Below, piece after piece: positions 1 through 5,602 of a DNA stretch of 6,192 nt (its first letter is position 1; every line of letters begins with the position of its first letter). The position numbers were made by a program, and so were the translations under genes. Source of the stretch: DASXTB01 sp036505615 (GTDB lineage Bacteria > Acidobacteriota > UBA6911 > JACQSX01); NCBI GenBank assembly GCA_036505615.1, contig DASXTB010000006.1:1-6192 (forward strand), given 5' to 3'. The notes under the pieces are model-generated. The model was not told the DNA's origin. It worked only from the letters and a program-made list of their open reading frames with translations, and did not search any database.

Positions 1-31
1 CAGTGCCGCGAGGAATTGGGAAGTTTAGGAG

Positions 32-151
32 CCTGTCCAGACGAACCAGAAAACCCCTCTCTCTGGGCAAACGTTGCCAGCCGAGGTGCTGCTAGAGTTT
101 TATGAATCGGTGATGCGCTTCGAGGGGATGTATCGGACGGCTAAAAATTGA
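32..151 (+). pseudogene. Possible 3' end of a decayed or truncated gene
   Basis: An open frame runs from the codon after an in-frame TAG (26-28) to a TGA at 149-151. Its last third reads like real protein: AEVLLEFYESVMRFEGMYR then TAKN, with mostly G/C third positions and a hydrophobic/acidic helix-like pattern. No convincing start codon or ribosome binding site precedes it, and the part before about position 74 is less protein-like. A different frame (frame 1) is open from position 1 to about 102, so a single frameshift near the CT-repeat at 58-64 could join the two into one tail. I do not recognise the family. It could equally be a chance open frame; confidence is low. Confidence 0.25.
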
Positions 152-188
152 TAGGGTCGGGTATTTCAAGCCTGCCCTTCCGGCCAAG

Positions 189-203
189 CGCCGCTTCGCG
201 GCG
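189..203. repeat. GC hairpin, CCGC-TTC-GCGG family, copy 1
   Basis: Perfect 6-bp stem CGCCGC / GCGGCG closing a TTC loop at 195-197. The core CCGCTTCGCGG (191-201) recurs at 494-504 and 559-569, and as its reverse complement at 210-220, so it is a local dispersed palindrome and not a one-off. There is no T tract, so it is not a classical terminator. Confidence 0.7.
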
Positions 204-207
204 TCTT

Positions 208-317
208 GTCCGCGAAGCGGACCAATAACAGTAGCCGGGGATCCCCAGGCGCGGAGCGCCACGCACCCCCGGTCAGCGATTCCACACACGGAATTGAACC
301 GCGCTAGCGGTCCCATC
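208..317 (+). repeat. ~110-bp structured intergenic element, left copy
   Basis: The element starts with a hairpin GTCCGC-GAA-GCGGAC (208-222), has a central arm pair CCGGGG (235-240) / CCCCGG (267-272) enclosing a GGCGC-GGA-GCGCC hairpin (248-260), and ends with ACCGC-GCTA-GCGGT (298-311) plus CCCATC. It pairs with an inverted copy at 398-506. The first 33 bases match at 32 of 33, CCCCCGGTCA lies at the same offset (58) in both, and the last 20 bases match at 19 of 20. Conservation concentrated in the stems suggests a folded RNA or DNA element. Confidence 0.75.
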
Positions 318-397
318 CTTTTCCTTCATTTTTTCTTCGTAAATTCCGTATGACGAGCGTTATCTTTGGGACTGAGGCATCCATGACTGCCCAACCT

Positions 398-506
398 GAT
401 GGGACCGCTTGCGCGGTCCGGGCGATATGGGGGATGGTTGACCGGGGGCGCCTGGCGCTTCGCGCTTCGGCACCCCCGGCTACTGCTATTGGTCCGCTTC
501 GCGGAC
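398..506 (-). repeat. ~110-bp structured intergenic element, right (inverted) copy
   Basis: Reverse-oriented partner of 208-317, separated from it by 80 bp. Read on the minus strand it has the same order: GTCCGC-GAA-GCGGAC (506-492), the CCGGGG/CCCCGG arm pair, and a terminal hairpin. That terminal stem is a perfect 7-bp GGACCGC-GCAA-GCGGTCC (419-402), where the left copy pairs only 5 bp. The stretch between the central arm and the terminal hairpin is strongly diverged. The pair as a whole could also fold into one very long stem. Confidence 0.75.
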
Positions 507-536
507 GCCCTGGTTTGCAGCGCACTGCAGCATGAG

Positions 537-570
537 AAAATGTATAAACTCTAGAGCGCCGCTTCGCGGC
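537..570 (-). repeat. Hairpin-plus-17-mer module, copy C
   Basis: On the minus strand a GCCGC-GAA-GCGGC hairpin (570-558) is followed after four bases by TAGAGTTTATACATTTT (553-537). The pattern GAGTTT-N2-ACATTTT, or a close form of it, occurs twice more in the window, at 5356-5372 and 5622-5638, each time just after a GC-rich hairpin of different sequence. This copy begins 18 bases beyond the stop codon of the upstream CRTAC1-type gene, in the same orientation as that gene. It has no T tract at the foot of the stem. Confidence 0.7.
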
Positions 571-588
571 ACCGGGCCCCTTGGGCCT

Positions 589-2376
589 CTAATGCGCCCT
601 AGGCGCGGCGTTACCTGTTTCTTTCGCCACCAGCACTTGATTGGCCCGCACATCGTCGAGATGCTGAACACGTCCCGAGGGCCAGCGAATCTCCAACTTC
701 GCAGAGCTGTCGCGTCCCAGGCCGAAGTGCACACGACGATCGCTGGAAGAGCAGTAACCGACGGCGGTGTTGACTGTCGCATACTGAGTCAGGCCTGATG
801 AAGAGGTGACTTTTATTCTGGCGCCGATCCCGTCGCGGTTACTCTTTGTTCCTTCAGCGCGGACAATCAGCCAGTTTCCGGCGGCGTTGCCGCCGTCGTT
901 GCGCAGGACGTATGCTGCCTGGCCGGAATTTGACGCCACAATGTCGAGATCGCCATCATTGTCCAGATCGCCAAACGCTGCTCCTCTTCCCGCCCAAGAT
1001 TCGGTAAAAGCTTTGCCCAGTGAAGCGGAGACATCCACGAATTTTCCTCCAGCGTTCTTGAGCATCAACGGCGGCTCCAGATAGCGCAGATTACTGGCGG
1101 TCCGCTCAATCGTGTCCAGCACGTGTCCCTGAGCCACCCAGATATCCTTGCGGCCATCATGATCGAAATCGAGGAAGCGTGTGCTCCAGCCGGAGTAAAG
1201 GCGCGTGGCCTGACCCACGCCCGTGTTGGTAGTAGCGTACGAAAAAGTGCCGTCTCCGCTGTTGTGAAAGAGCGCGTAAGTCTCATTGGAAAGATCGGTA
1301 ATGAAAATATCAAGCCAGCCATCGTTGTCATAGTCGGCGCAGTCGATCCCCATTCCGGCGAAAGATTTTCCATTCTCGTCATAGCCCACGCCCGCGCTCA
1401 GCGCCAGTTCCTGAAACGTCCCGTCCCCCTTATTGCGAAATAACTGCTGGGTAACCGAGTCATTGGCCACACAAATATCGGTCCAGCCGTCACCATCGTA
1501 ATCAAGAAACGAGACCCCCAGCGCCTTTCCAGGAGAGGAGGCGATTCCTGATTTTTGTGATACATCCATGAAGGTACCGTCGCCGTTGTTGTGAAACAGC
1601 AGAGACGAAATCGGCTTGAAGTGGCTGGGGTGACAGTAAGCGCGGTAGCCGGGCTTGTGCTCTCCGCAGTACAGGTTCATCGAAAAATCCCACGCCATGT
1701 ATCGGCACACGAACAGATCCAACTTGCCGTCGTTGTCGTAATCAAACCAGCCGGCGCTGGTACACCATCCGCTCCCACCCACGCCGGCGCGCGCAGTCAC
1801 GTCCGTGAATGTCCCATTTCCGTTATTGTGATATAGCGTGTTGCCGCCAAAACCTGTCACATAAAGGTCCGGGAAACCATCATTGTCGTAATCTCCCACC
1901 GCGACTCCCATTCCGTAGCGAGAGCCCTTCACTCCCGCCTTTTCGGTTACATCGGAAAAAGTTCCGTTTCCGTTGTTTCGATAGAGCCTGTCAAAGTAGC
2001 GGCTGTCTTGCTTGTCAGGACTTGTTCCTGGGGGCATGGGATCGGAGAGTTTGCCTCCATTGACGAAAAAGATGTCCAGCCAGCCATCGTTATCGAAGTC
2101 GAATACAGCCACGCCGGATCCCATCGTCTCGATCAAATATTTTTCGCTGGTCTTGGAAGGTTCATGCTTGAAGTGGATTCCAGAGGCCGTGGTGATGTCG
2201 GTGAAGGTGATGCTGTTTTGCGCGGCAAGCAATGGAATCATGAGAATGAATGCAAATATCGCAAGAAGGTTTCGGGTGTCGGGTGACAGGTGTCGGGTGA
2301 CGGGTGACGGGTGTCGGGTGTCGGATATCGGATATCGGGTGTTAAGTGCAGGGATTTCGTCTAGGCAAGTCGCCAC
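589..2376 (-). CDS. CRTAC1 family protein (FG-GAP/VCBS repeats, ASPIC/UnbV domain), downstream paralogue
   Basis: Predicted exported beta-propeller-like protein of about 595 residues. Seven calcium-binding DxDxDG loops start near residues 93, 162, 212, 292, 348, 403 and 470, each followed by a hydrophobic strand and often NNGDGTF(T/S)DV. A Cys pair (about 237 and 248) lies between loops 3 and 4. The C-terminus is an ASPIC/UnbV-type domain (about 514-573) with NRDGIGARIKV, DRRVHFGLG and EIRWPSG. The start is uncertain. The frame stays open to 2547, inside the preceding gene. The only ATG near the mature protein (2241) would leave eight residues of the hydrophobic stretch LLAIFAFILMIPLLA. I chose the GTG at 2376 because it keeps a complete signal peptide, but no clear ribosome binding site supports it, and the heptamer repeat at 2274-2343 would then be translated. 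The biochemical role is unknown; the fold suggests extracellular binding or adhesion. Confidence 0.9.
   Translation of the reverse strand: MATCLDEIPALNTRYPISDTRHPSPVTRHLSPDTRNLLAIFAFILMIPLLAAQNSITFTDITTASGIHFKHEPSKTSEKYLIETMGSGVAVFDFDNDGWLDIFFVNGGKLSDPMPPGTSPDKQDSRYFDRLYRNNGNGTFSDVTEKAGVKGSRYGMGVAVGDYDNDGFPDLYVTGFGGNTLYHNNGNGTFTDVTARAGVGGSGWCTSAGWFDYDNDGKLDLFVCRYMAWDFSMNLYCGEHKPGYRAYCHPSHFKPISSLLFHNNGDGTFMDVSQKSGIASSPGKALGVSFLDYDGDGWTDICVANDSVTQQLFRNKGDGTFQELALSAGVGYDENGKSFAGMGIDCADYDNDGWLDIFITDLSNETYALFHNSGDGTFSYATTNTGVGQATRLYSGWSTRFLDFDHDGRKDIWVAQGHVLDTIERTASNLRYLEPPLMLKNAGGKFVDVSASLGKAFTESWAGRGAAFGDLDNDGDLDIVASNSGQAAYVLRNDGGNAAGNWLIVRAEGTKSNRDGIGARIKVTSSSGLTQYATVNTAVGYCSSSDRRVHFGLGRDSSAKLEIRWPSGRVQHLDDVRANQVLVAKETGNAAPRAH
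2274..2343. repeat. Heptamer tandem repeat, ten units
   Basis: Ten contiguous 7-bp units read on the plus strand: GGGTGTC, GGGTGAC, AGGTGTC, GGGTGAC, GGGTGAC, GGGTGTC, GGGTGTC, GGATATC, GGATATC, GGGTGTT. On the coding (minus) strand they are free of stop codons in the frame of the downstream gene and would encode a DTRHPSP-like peptide just before its signal-peptide core. Three more units lie in inverted orientation at 2421-2441. The size and near-identity of the units point to slippage or element-driven growth. Confidence 0.9.
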
Positions 2377-2420
2377 GCTCTGCCCAATTCGCTTGACAAA
2401 CTTAGAATGACCTAACAATT

Positions 2421-2441
2421 CACCTGTCACCCGACACCCGA
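2421..2441. repeat. Inverted three-unit heptamer block
   Basis: CACCTGT, CACCCGA, CACCCGA. This block is the exact reverse complement of positions 2272-2292, giving a perfect 21-bp inverted repeat around 128 bases. The match stops on both sides exactly at the block ends. It begins five bases after the stop codon of the preceding gene, so the transcript between the two paralogues could form a long stem here. Confidence 0.85.
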
Positions 2442-2446
2442 TAGAT

Positions 2447-4339
2447 TTACTTCTGAAGTACGCCCTTCGCCTGATCAATCGTGATGATCCAGTCCACTTT
2501 TGGGATCTTATACTCGACCGTTCCGCCATTGGCCCAGCGCACTTCAAGACGCTCCACGCTGGTTGCGGGCCCCAGTCCGAAATGGACGCGCAGATCAGAC
2601 TGCGACATGTGACTTCTGCCGCTGGCCACTTCGCCTCGCATGCGGATCCCGTTGGCGGAACAAAAAATTACGGAGCCAATCGCATCGCGCGGACACTTTT
2701 GCGCCACGCTCCCCACAAGTCGGATCTCCAGCCAATGACCGGCTTTGTTTGCACCTTGGTTGCGCAGCAACGTGGGAGAATCATCCATATTATTCAAAAG
2801 AAGATCCACGCCCCCGTCGTTGTCAAAGTCTCCTGTGGCGGAACCGCGCGAGCATCGTGGTGTATACAGGCCCGCGCCTCCCGATGAGCCGATTTCGGCA
2901 AACTTCGTCTTTAGATTTCGAAACAGCAATGCGCGCTGCTTATAGGACGTGTTCCAGTTGGTGTCATCGACTTGCGGATAGACATGGCCATTGGCCACGA
3001 AGAGGTCGAGCCAGCCGTCATTGTCGTAATCGAGGAAGTTTGTTCCCCATCCTAGAAAGGGGACAGTGATTTCTCCGATTCCTGACGGAAAAGTGACGTC
3101 TGAGAAATTTTTGCCGTCATCGTTATGGTACAGAACGTTCGAGTCATCGGCAAAATTGGTAATGTGAATGTCGTCACGTCCGTCATTGTCGTAGTCGCCG
3201 ATGGCGACTCCCATATGTGCCTGCTCGCGGCCGTTCTCGTTGAGCGCTGCTCCAGAGCTGTAACTGACATCTTCGAAAGTCCCGTCGCCGCGGTTGCGGT
3301 AGAGGTAGTTGGGAGTGGAATCATTGGCCACGATCAGATCGAGCTTTCCGTCGTCATCAAAATCAAACCATGCGACGCCAAAACCATAGAGCCTCTTGGA
3401 GTCACTGACACCCGCTTTCTCGCTTATGTCGGAAAACGTCCCATCGCCATTGTTGTGGAACAGATAATCGCGGGCGCCCTTTAGGCCGCGCGGGCCGCAC
3501 ATCACTCTCTGGCTGCGATACTGGCAGTAATTCGCGCCTACCGAATACGCAGCCCCCACCCCGCCTGCGGCTGTTTGATCCTGCGCCAGTTTTTGATTTC
3601 CCCGGTCCGCTCCCTGACGGTCGCTGTTGGGCGCGGACTCGGCTACTGCGGGTGGAGGTAAATGTTTCAAATCGAAGTCAACGTAGCCGGCGACAAATAA
3701 ATCGAGCCTACCGTCACCATCGTAATCGCCGAATGCGCATCCGGTGCTCCAGCTATCCACAGCCACTCCCGCCTTCTCGGCAATATCGGTAAAGGTGCCG
3801 TCGCCGTTGTTGTGGTATAGGCGGTTTTTTCCGAAATTAGTGACATAGATGTCTTCCCAGCCGTCGTTGTCGAAATCGCCGATGCAGACACCTTGCCCCC
3901 ACCGATCATTGGAGACGCCCGCTTTGGCCGTAACATCAGTGAACGTTCCATCTCGGTTGTTATGAAAGAGGGCAGCATGCGGGGCGGGCGCCTGGTTTTG
4001 GAGCGCTTCGTACGTGGAGCCGTTCACCAGATAAACATCCAGCCAGCCGTCGTTATCATAATCCAGAAAGGCACAACCAGAGCCGGGAGCTTCAATGATG
4101 TAGTTCTTCAGGCGCGTCCCGGATACGTGCTTGAACGACGCCAGGCGGGAGGAGATGGTGACATCCTGGAAATGGACGCCCGGCGTGGCAGTCGGCGACG
4201 GACTTGGAATGGCAACCGTGGGCGCAAGAGCCTTTTGCGAATAGAGGAGGCAAGTAAGCAGGAGCACCAGTAAGGCGGCGTTTCCAATTCCTGGTTTCAG
4301 GTCTCGGGTTGATGAAGCGCGTGCTCGGCCTTCAACCAT
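2447..4339 (-). CDS. CRTAC1 family protein (FG-GAP/VCBS repeats, ASPIC/UnbV domain), upstream paralogue
   Basis: 630-residue exported protein, paralogous to its downstream neighbour. An N-terminal signal sequence has an Arg-rich n-region and the core AALLVLLLTCLLYS (residues 21-34), followed by a Pro/Thr/Ser linker (40-53). Seven DxDxDG loops start at residues 93, 155, 205, 326, 382, 437 and 504, with NNGDGTFTDI-type turns between them. A C-terminal ASPIC/UnbV-type domain (about 551-612) shows PRDAIGSVIF, SQSDLRVHFGLG and EVRWANGG. From loop 4 onward the loop spacing (56, 55, 67) is identical to the neighbour. Between loops 3 and 4 this protein is 41 residues longer, because of a Gln/Ala/Gly-rich polar linker (about 224-268). 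A Cys pair (272, 281) follows. The start at 4339 is chosen because it gives a full signal peptide, although no strong Shine-Dalgarno is visible. Likely calcium-stabilised and extracytoplasmic; ligand unknown. Confidence 0.94.
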   Translation of the reverse strand: MVEGRARASSTRDLKPGIGNAALLVLLLTCLLYSQKALAPTVAIPSPSPTATPGVHFQDVTISSRLASFKHVSGTRLKNYIIEAPGSGCAFLDYDNDGWLDVYLVNGSTYEALQNQAPAPHAALFHNNRDGTFTDVTAKAGVSNDRWGQGVCIGDFDNDGWEDIYVTNFGKNRLYHNNGDGTFTDIAEKAGVAVDSWSTGCAFGDYDGDGRLDLFVAGYVDFDLKHLPPPAVAESAPNSDRQGADRGNQKLAQDQTAAGGVGAAYSVGANYCQYRSQRVMCGPRGLKGARDYLFHNNGDGTFSDISEKAGVSDSKRLYGFGVAWFDFDDDGKLDLIVANDSTPNYLYRNRGDGTFEDVSYSSGAALNENGREQAHMGVAIGDYDNDGRDDIHITNFADDSNVLYHNDDGKNFSDVTFPSGIGEITVPFLGWGTNFLDYDNDGWLDLFVANGHVYPQVDDTNWNTSYKQRALLFRNLKTKFAEIGSSGGAGLYTPRCSRGSATGDFDNDGGVDLLLNNMDDSPTLLRNQGANKAGHWLEIRLVGSVAQKCPRDAIGSVIFCSANGIRMRGEVASGRSHMSQSDLRVHFGLGPATSVERLEVRWANGGTVEYKIPKVDWIITIDQAKGVLQK

Positions 4340-4379
4340 GATTACAGCAATACGGATCTAAGATCTTCGCAGACTGTGG

Positions 4380-4416
4380 AAAAAACGTGCTCTTGCGACT
4401 AGCAGCCGCTGCGCAA
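4380..4416 (-). terminator. Possible weak terminator after the toxin-antitoxin fossil
   Basis: On the minus strand, seven bases past the TAA at 4423-4425, TTGCG (4416-4412) pairs with CGCAA (4397-4393). The enclosed loop contains GCAGC-G-GCTGC. A run of six T (4385-4380) follows only after a further seven bases. The gap between stem and T tract is longer than in a standard Rho-independent terminator, so the call is tentative. Confidence 0.3.
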
Positions 4417-4422
4417 CCGGCC

Positions 4423-4704
4423 TTACTTATTGCTCTTCTCGACTCGCTGGCGGCCATTCAGGCCAAAAGCACGGCGCAATCTAGTCTCAACCTCAAGCAT
4501 CGTCTGTTGTGACAGGGAGCCAAGGATTCGTTTGATGATCTGCTTGTCCACTGTCAGCACTTTTGAAATACGAATAGTGCTGGGATGGCGCAGTCCCACA
4601 GAGCGCCATCTCACTAGAGGGCAATCACCGGAACCGGGGCGGCTAAAATAGCGAGGCTGGCGGGACAATTGGTTCTTGACTTCGGCAATGCTGGCAAACC
4701 TCAT
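4423..4704 (-). pseudogene. Toxin-antitoxin fossil: Phd-like antitoxin start fused to PemK/MazF-like toxin end
   Basis: A 93-codon open frame that looks like two broken genes joined in frame. Residues 1-15, MRFASIAEVKNQLSR, match the usual start of Phd/YefM-type antitoxins (the SxAEAKNxLSR pattern). Residues about 32-82 resemble the C-terminal part of PemK/MazF-type toxins: WRSVGLRHPS, then TIRISKVLTVDKQIIKRILG, then SL, then an EVETRLRRAFGL helix. The antitoxin body and the N-terminal half of the toxin, which carries the RNase strands and active-site residues, are missing, so it should not be an active endoribonuclease. The simplest history is one deletion running from codon 15 of the antitoxin into the middle of the toxin. 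The ribosome binding site AGAGGAAA (4718-4711), six bases before the ATG, and a good upstream promoter survive. It could instead be a repurposed small protein. These family assignments are by eye. Confidence 0.65.
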
Positions 4705-4727
4705 GATCCCTTTCCTCTCTTCAATCT

Positions 4728-4743
4728 GGCCATAAATATAGCC
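4728..4743. promoter_or_regulatory. Operator-like palindrome at the fossil's promoter
   Basis: A 16-bp near-palindrome, GGC-(C)-ATA-AA-TAT-(A)-GCC on the plus strand, with one mismatched pair. It covers the predicted -10 box and reaches the expected transcription start. Phd-type antitoxins usually bind palindromes at this place to autorepress their operon, so this may be the relic operator. The DNA-binding assignment is inference. Confidence 0.45.
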
Positions 4744-4763
4744 ATAATTTCACGGATTGGCAA
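4735..4763 (-). promoter_or_regulatory. Sigma-70-type promoter of the toxin-antitoxin fossil
   Basis: On the minus strand, TTGCCA (4763-4758), 17 bases, TATATT (4740-4735); each box differs from consensus at one position. The expected start near 4728 gives a leader of about 24 bases carrying the ribosome binding site. The -35 box lies inside the last codons of the preceding gene (stop at 4752-4750). Confidence 0.65.
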
Positions 4764-5268
4764 CGTAGATGACTTTCCCCTTGTGGTGCTTTGAATATGC
4801 ATCGCCGAGTAAAGCCCCGCCCACCGCCCCCATCGCGGCGCCGATGGGAATAGCCGCGTTACTGGTGCCTTTCCCGCCGGCCACTGCTGCGCCGATACCT
4901 GATCCCAGCGCAGTTCCTATGGCCATTCCGACACCCAGAGGTTTGGGCGTTTCCATCCGAGGCTCCTTTATCTGCTGAATATCTTCTTTTCGCCAAGTGA
5001 TCATCTCTTGGGTTATTTCATTTCGTATCGTCACCGATTGGGCAGTAGAATCCCGCAATTTACCTCGGATAATAGCGCCATCCCGGGAGGTGACTTCGAT
5101 CCTTTTGCCTTTTCGCAGTTTCAGCACGTTCTGCCATTCGCCCAGGTCCTTGCTCGTGTCTACTTTCTGCTGAACGGAGGGGCGAGGGCCATTCGCCTGG
5201 ACGATTGACTGTGTTCCAAAAAAACTAAAAAGAAAAGTCAACGCGAAAGTCGTTCTCATACGTACCAT
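4750..5268 (-). CDS. Exported protein with small beta-barrel-like segment and glycine-zipper tail
   Basis: 172-residue hypothetical protein. A signal peptide, roughly MVRMRTTFALTFLFSFFGTQ plus SIVQA, is cleaved probably before NGPRP. A middle segment (about residues 43-100) starts with EWQNVLKLRKGKRIEV and continues as alternating strands (DGAIIRGKL, SVTIRN, EMITWRKEDI), ending at QQIKEP; the pattern resembles a short Sm/SH3-like barrel. The last third is glycine-zipper-like, GVGMAIGTALGSGIGAAVAG then AIPIGAAMGAVGGALLGDAY, ending in a basic KHHKGKVIYVANP. Similar barrel-plus-glycine-zipper proteins are, to my knowledge, common in acidobacteria, without known function. The start is the ATG at 5268, six bases from GGAGG; an ATG at 5271 and a TTG at 5274 sit too close. 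It probably associates with the inner membrane or periplasm. Confidence 0.85.
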   Translation of the reverse strand: MVRMRTTFALTFLFSFFGTQSIVQANGPRPSVQQKVDTSKDLGEWQNVLKLRKGKRIEVTSRDGAIIRGKLRDSTAQSVTIRNEITQEMITWRKEDIQQIKEPRMETPKPLGVGMAIGTALGSGIGAAVAGGKGTSNAAIPIGAAMGAVGGALLGDAYSKHHKGKVIYVANP

Positions 5269-5274
5269 CATCAA

Positions 5275-5279
5275 CCTCC
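5275..5279 (-). promoter_or_regulatory. Ribosome binding site that decides the start of the exported protein
   Basis: GGAGG on the minus strand. The in-frame starts TTG (5274), ATG (5271), ATG (5268) and ATG (5259) lie 0, 3, 6 and 15 bases away. Six bases is the usual spacing, so 5268 is preferred. Confidence 0.7.
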
Positions 5280-5336
5280 GGATTCCAGATTAACCGGTAA
5301 CATTAGCACGTAACGGCTCAGCGGCAAGGCCGAGCT

Positions 5337-5372
5337 GCGCGGCGAAGCCGCGCCCAGGAGTTTCTACATTTT
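5337..5372 (+). repeat. Hairpin-plus-17-mer module, copy A
   Basis: A perfect 7-bp hairpin GCGCGGC-GAA-GCCGCGC (5337-5353), two C residues, then AGGAGTTTCTACATTTT (5356-5372). After it, CCGCTGT (5377-5383) can pair with ACAGTGG (5395-5401) through one G-T pair. The 17-mer shares GGAGTTT-N2-ACATTTT with copy B. The hairpin arms differ from copy B in sequence but not in position. Confidence 0.75.
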
Positions 5373-5420
5373 CGGACCGCTGTGGGCAAGGTCTACAGTG
5401 GCTCTGCCGCCTGCCTCTGG

Positions 5421-5440
5421 CGGCGAGGCTCGCCTCGCCG
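5421..5440. repeat. GAGGC/GCCTC hairpin 1
   Basis: A 9-bp perfect stem CGGCGAGGC / GCCTCGCCG around TC. It overlaps the competing stem GCCGCC (5406-5411) / GGCGGC (5419-5424), so two alternative folds are possible. It shares the GAGGC...GCCTC core with three others in this gap. Confidence 0.65.
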
Positions 5441-5461
5441 TCGATGATCTCTCCTCGCATC

Positions 5462-5480
5462 TTCGAGGCTCTGCCTCGAA
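5462..5480. repeat. GAGGC/GCCTC hairpin 2
   Basis: An 8-bp perfect stem TTCGAGGC / GCCTCGAA around TCT (5470-5472). There is no T tract downstream on either strand. Confidence 0.65.
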
Positions 5481-5563
5481 ATCCACACAAACTGTCCCTC
5501 TGCCGCAGATTTCTTTCGCAAAATGCCACCCTGGCCGGGTGCACTGGCGCAGGCTGAGATAAG

Positions 5564-5578
5564 CGAGGCGCAGCCTCG
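5564..5578. repeat. GAGGC/GCCTC hairpin 3
   Basis: A 6-bp perfect stem CGAGGC / GCCTCG around GCA (5570-5572). It is the weakest of the four related hairpins. Confidence 0.6.
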
Positions 5579-5602
5579 AAAGAAAAGAAGGGGGCGAGCA
5601 TC

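Larger units (their letters stand above)
152..588. other. Gene-free palindrome-rich intergenic region
   Basis: No believable gene is present over about 437 bases. Open frames exist on both strands, but their peptides are by-products of the repeats: the minus-strand frame over 92-316 and the plus-strand frame over 350-535 share an ALRA...PAT(V/A)IGPLRG stretch because they read two inverted copies of the same element. The content is hairpins with GAA/TTC loops, two inverted ~110-bp repeats and one hairpin-plus-17-mer module, each listed separately. Positions 318-397 and 507-536 hold nothing recognisable apart from a small TGCAG/CTGCA hairpin near 517-530. Confidence 0.75.

Noticed and set aside
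94..110. TAGAGTTTT near 93-101 as a fourth copy of the 17-mer
   Set aside because: The ACATTTT half is absent and there is no adjacent hairpin; it lies within the possible gene end.
92..535. Two open frames (minus 92-316, plus 350-535) with similar peptides, seeming like a conserved small protein pair
   Set aside because: They read the two inverted copies of the 110-bp element, so the likeness comes from the DNA repeat. No ribosome binding sites or protein-like composition support them.
574..587. GGCCC/GGGCC hairpin just after the stop of the downstream paralogue as a terminator
   Set aside because: Only five pairs and no T tract after it; the next hairpin also lacks one.
2274..2441. CRISPR-like array
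   Set aside because: Units are seven bases with no unique spacers; it is a plain tandem repeat with an inverted block.
2377..2547. Extension of the downstream CRTAC1-type gene up to an ATG at 2547
   Set aside because: It would overlap 101 bases of the upstream paralogue's coding end and adds basic, non-conserved residues unlike the family's N-terminus; the open frame is probably accidental.
806..4273. Many plus-strand open frames opposite the CRTAC1-type genes
   Set aside because: They are antisense shadows: the periodic D-x-D-x-D-G coding on the minus strand suppresses stops on the other strand and makes repeated valine/isoleucine-rich peptides.
4355..4365. GATCT-A-AGATC palindrome upstream of the 2447-4339 gene as an operator
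   Set aside because: Too short and AT-simple to distinguish from chance, and no promoter boxes flank it convincingly.
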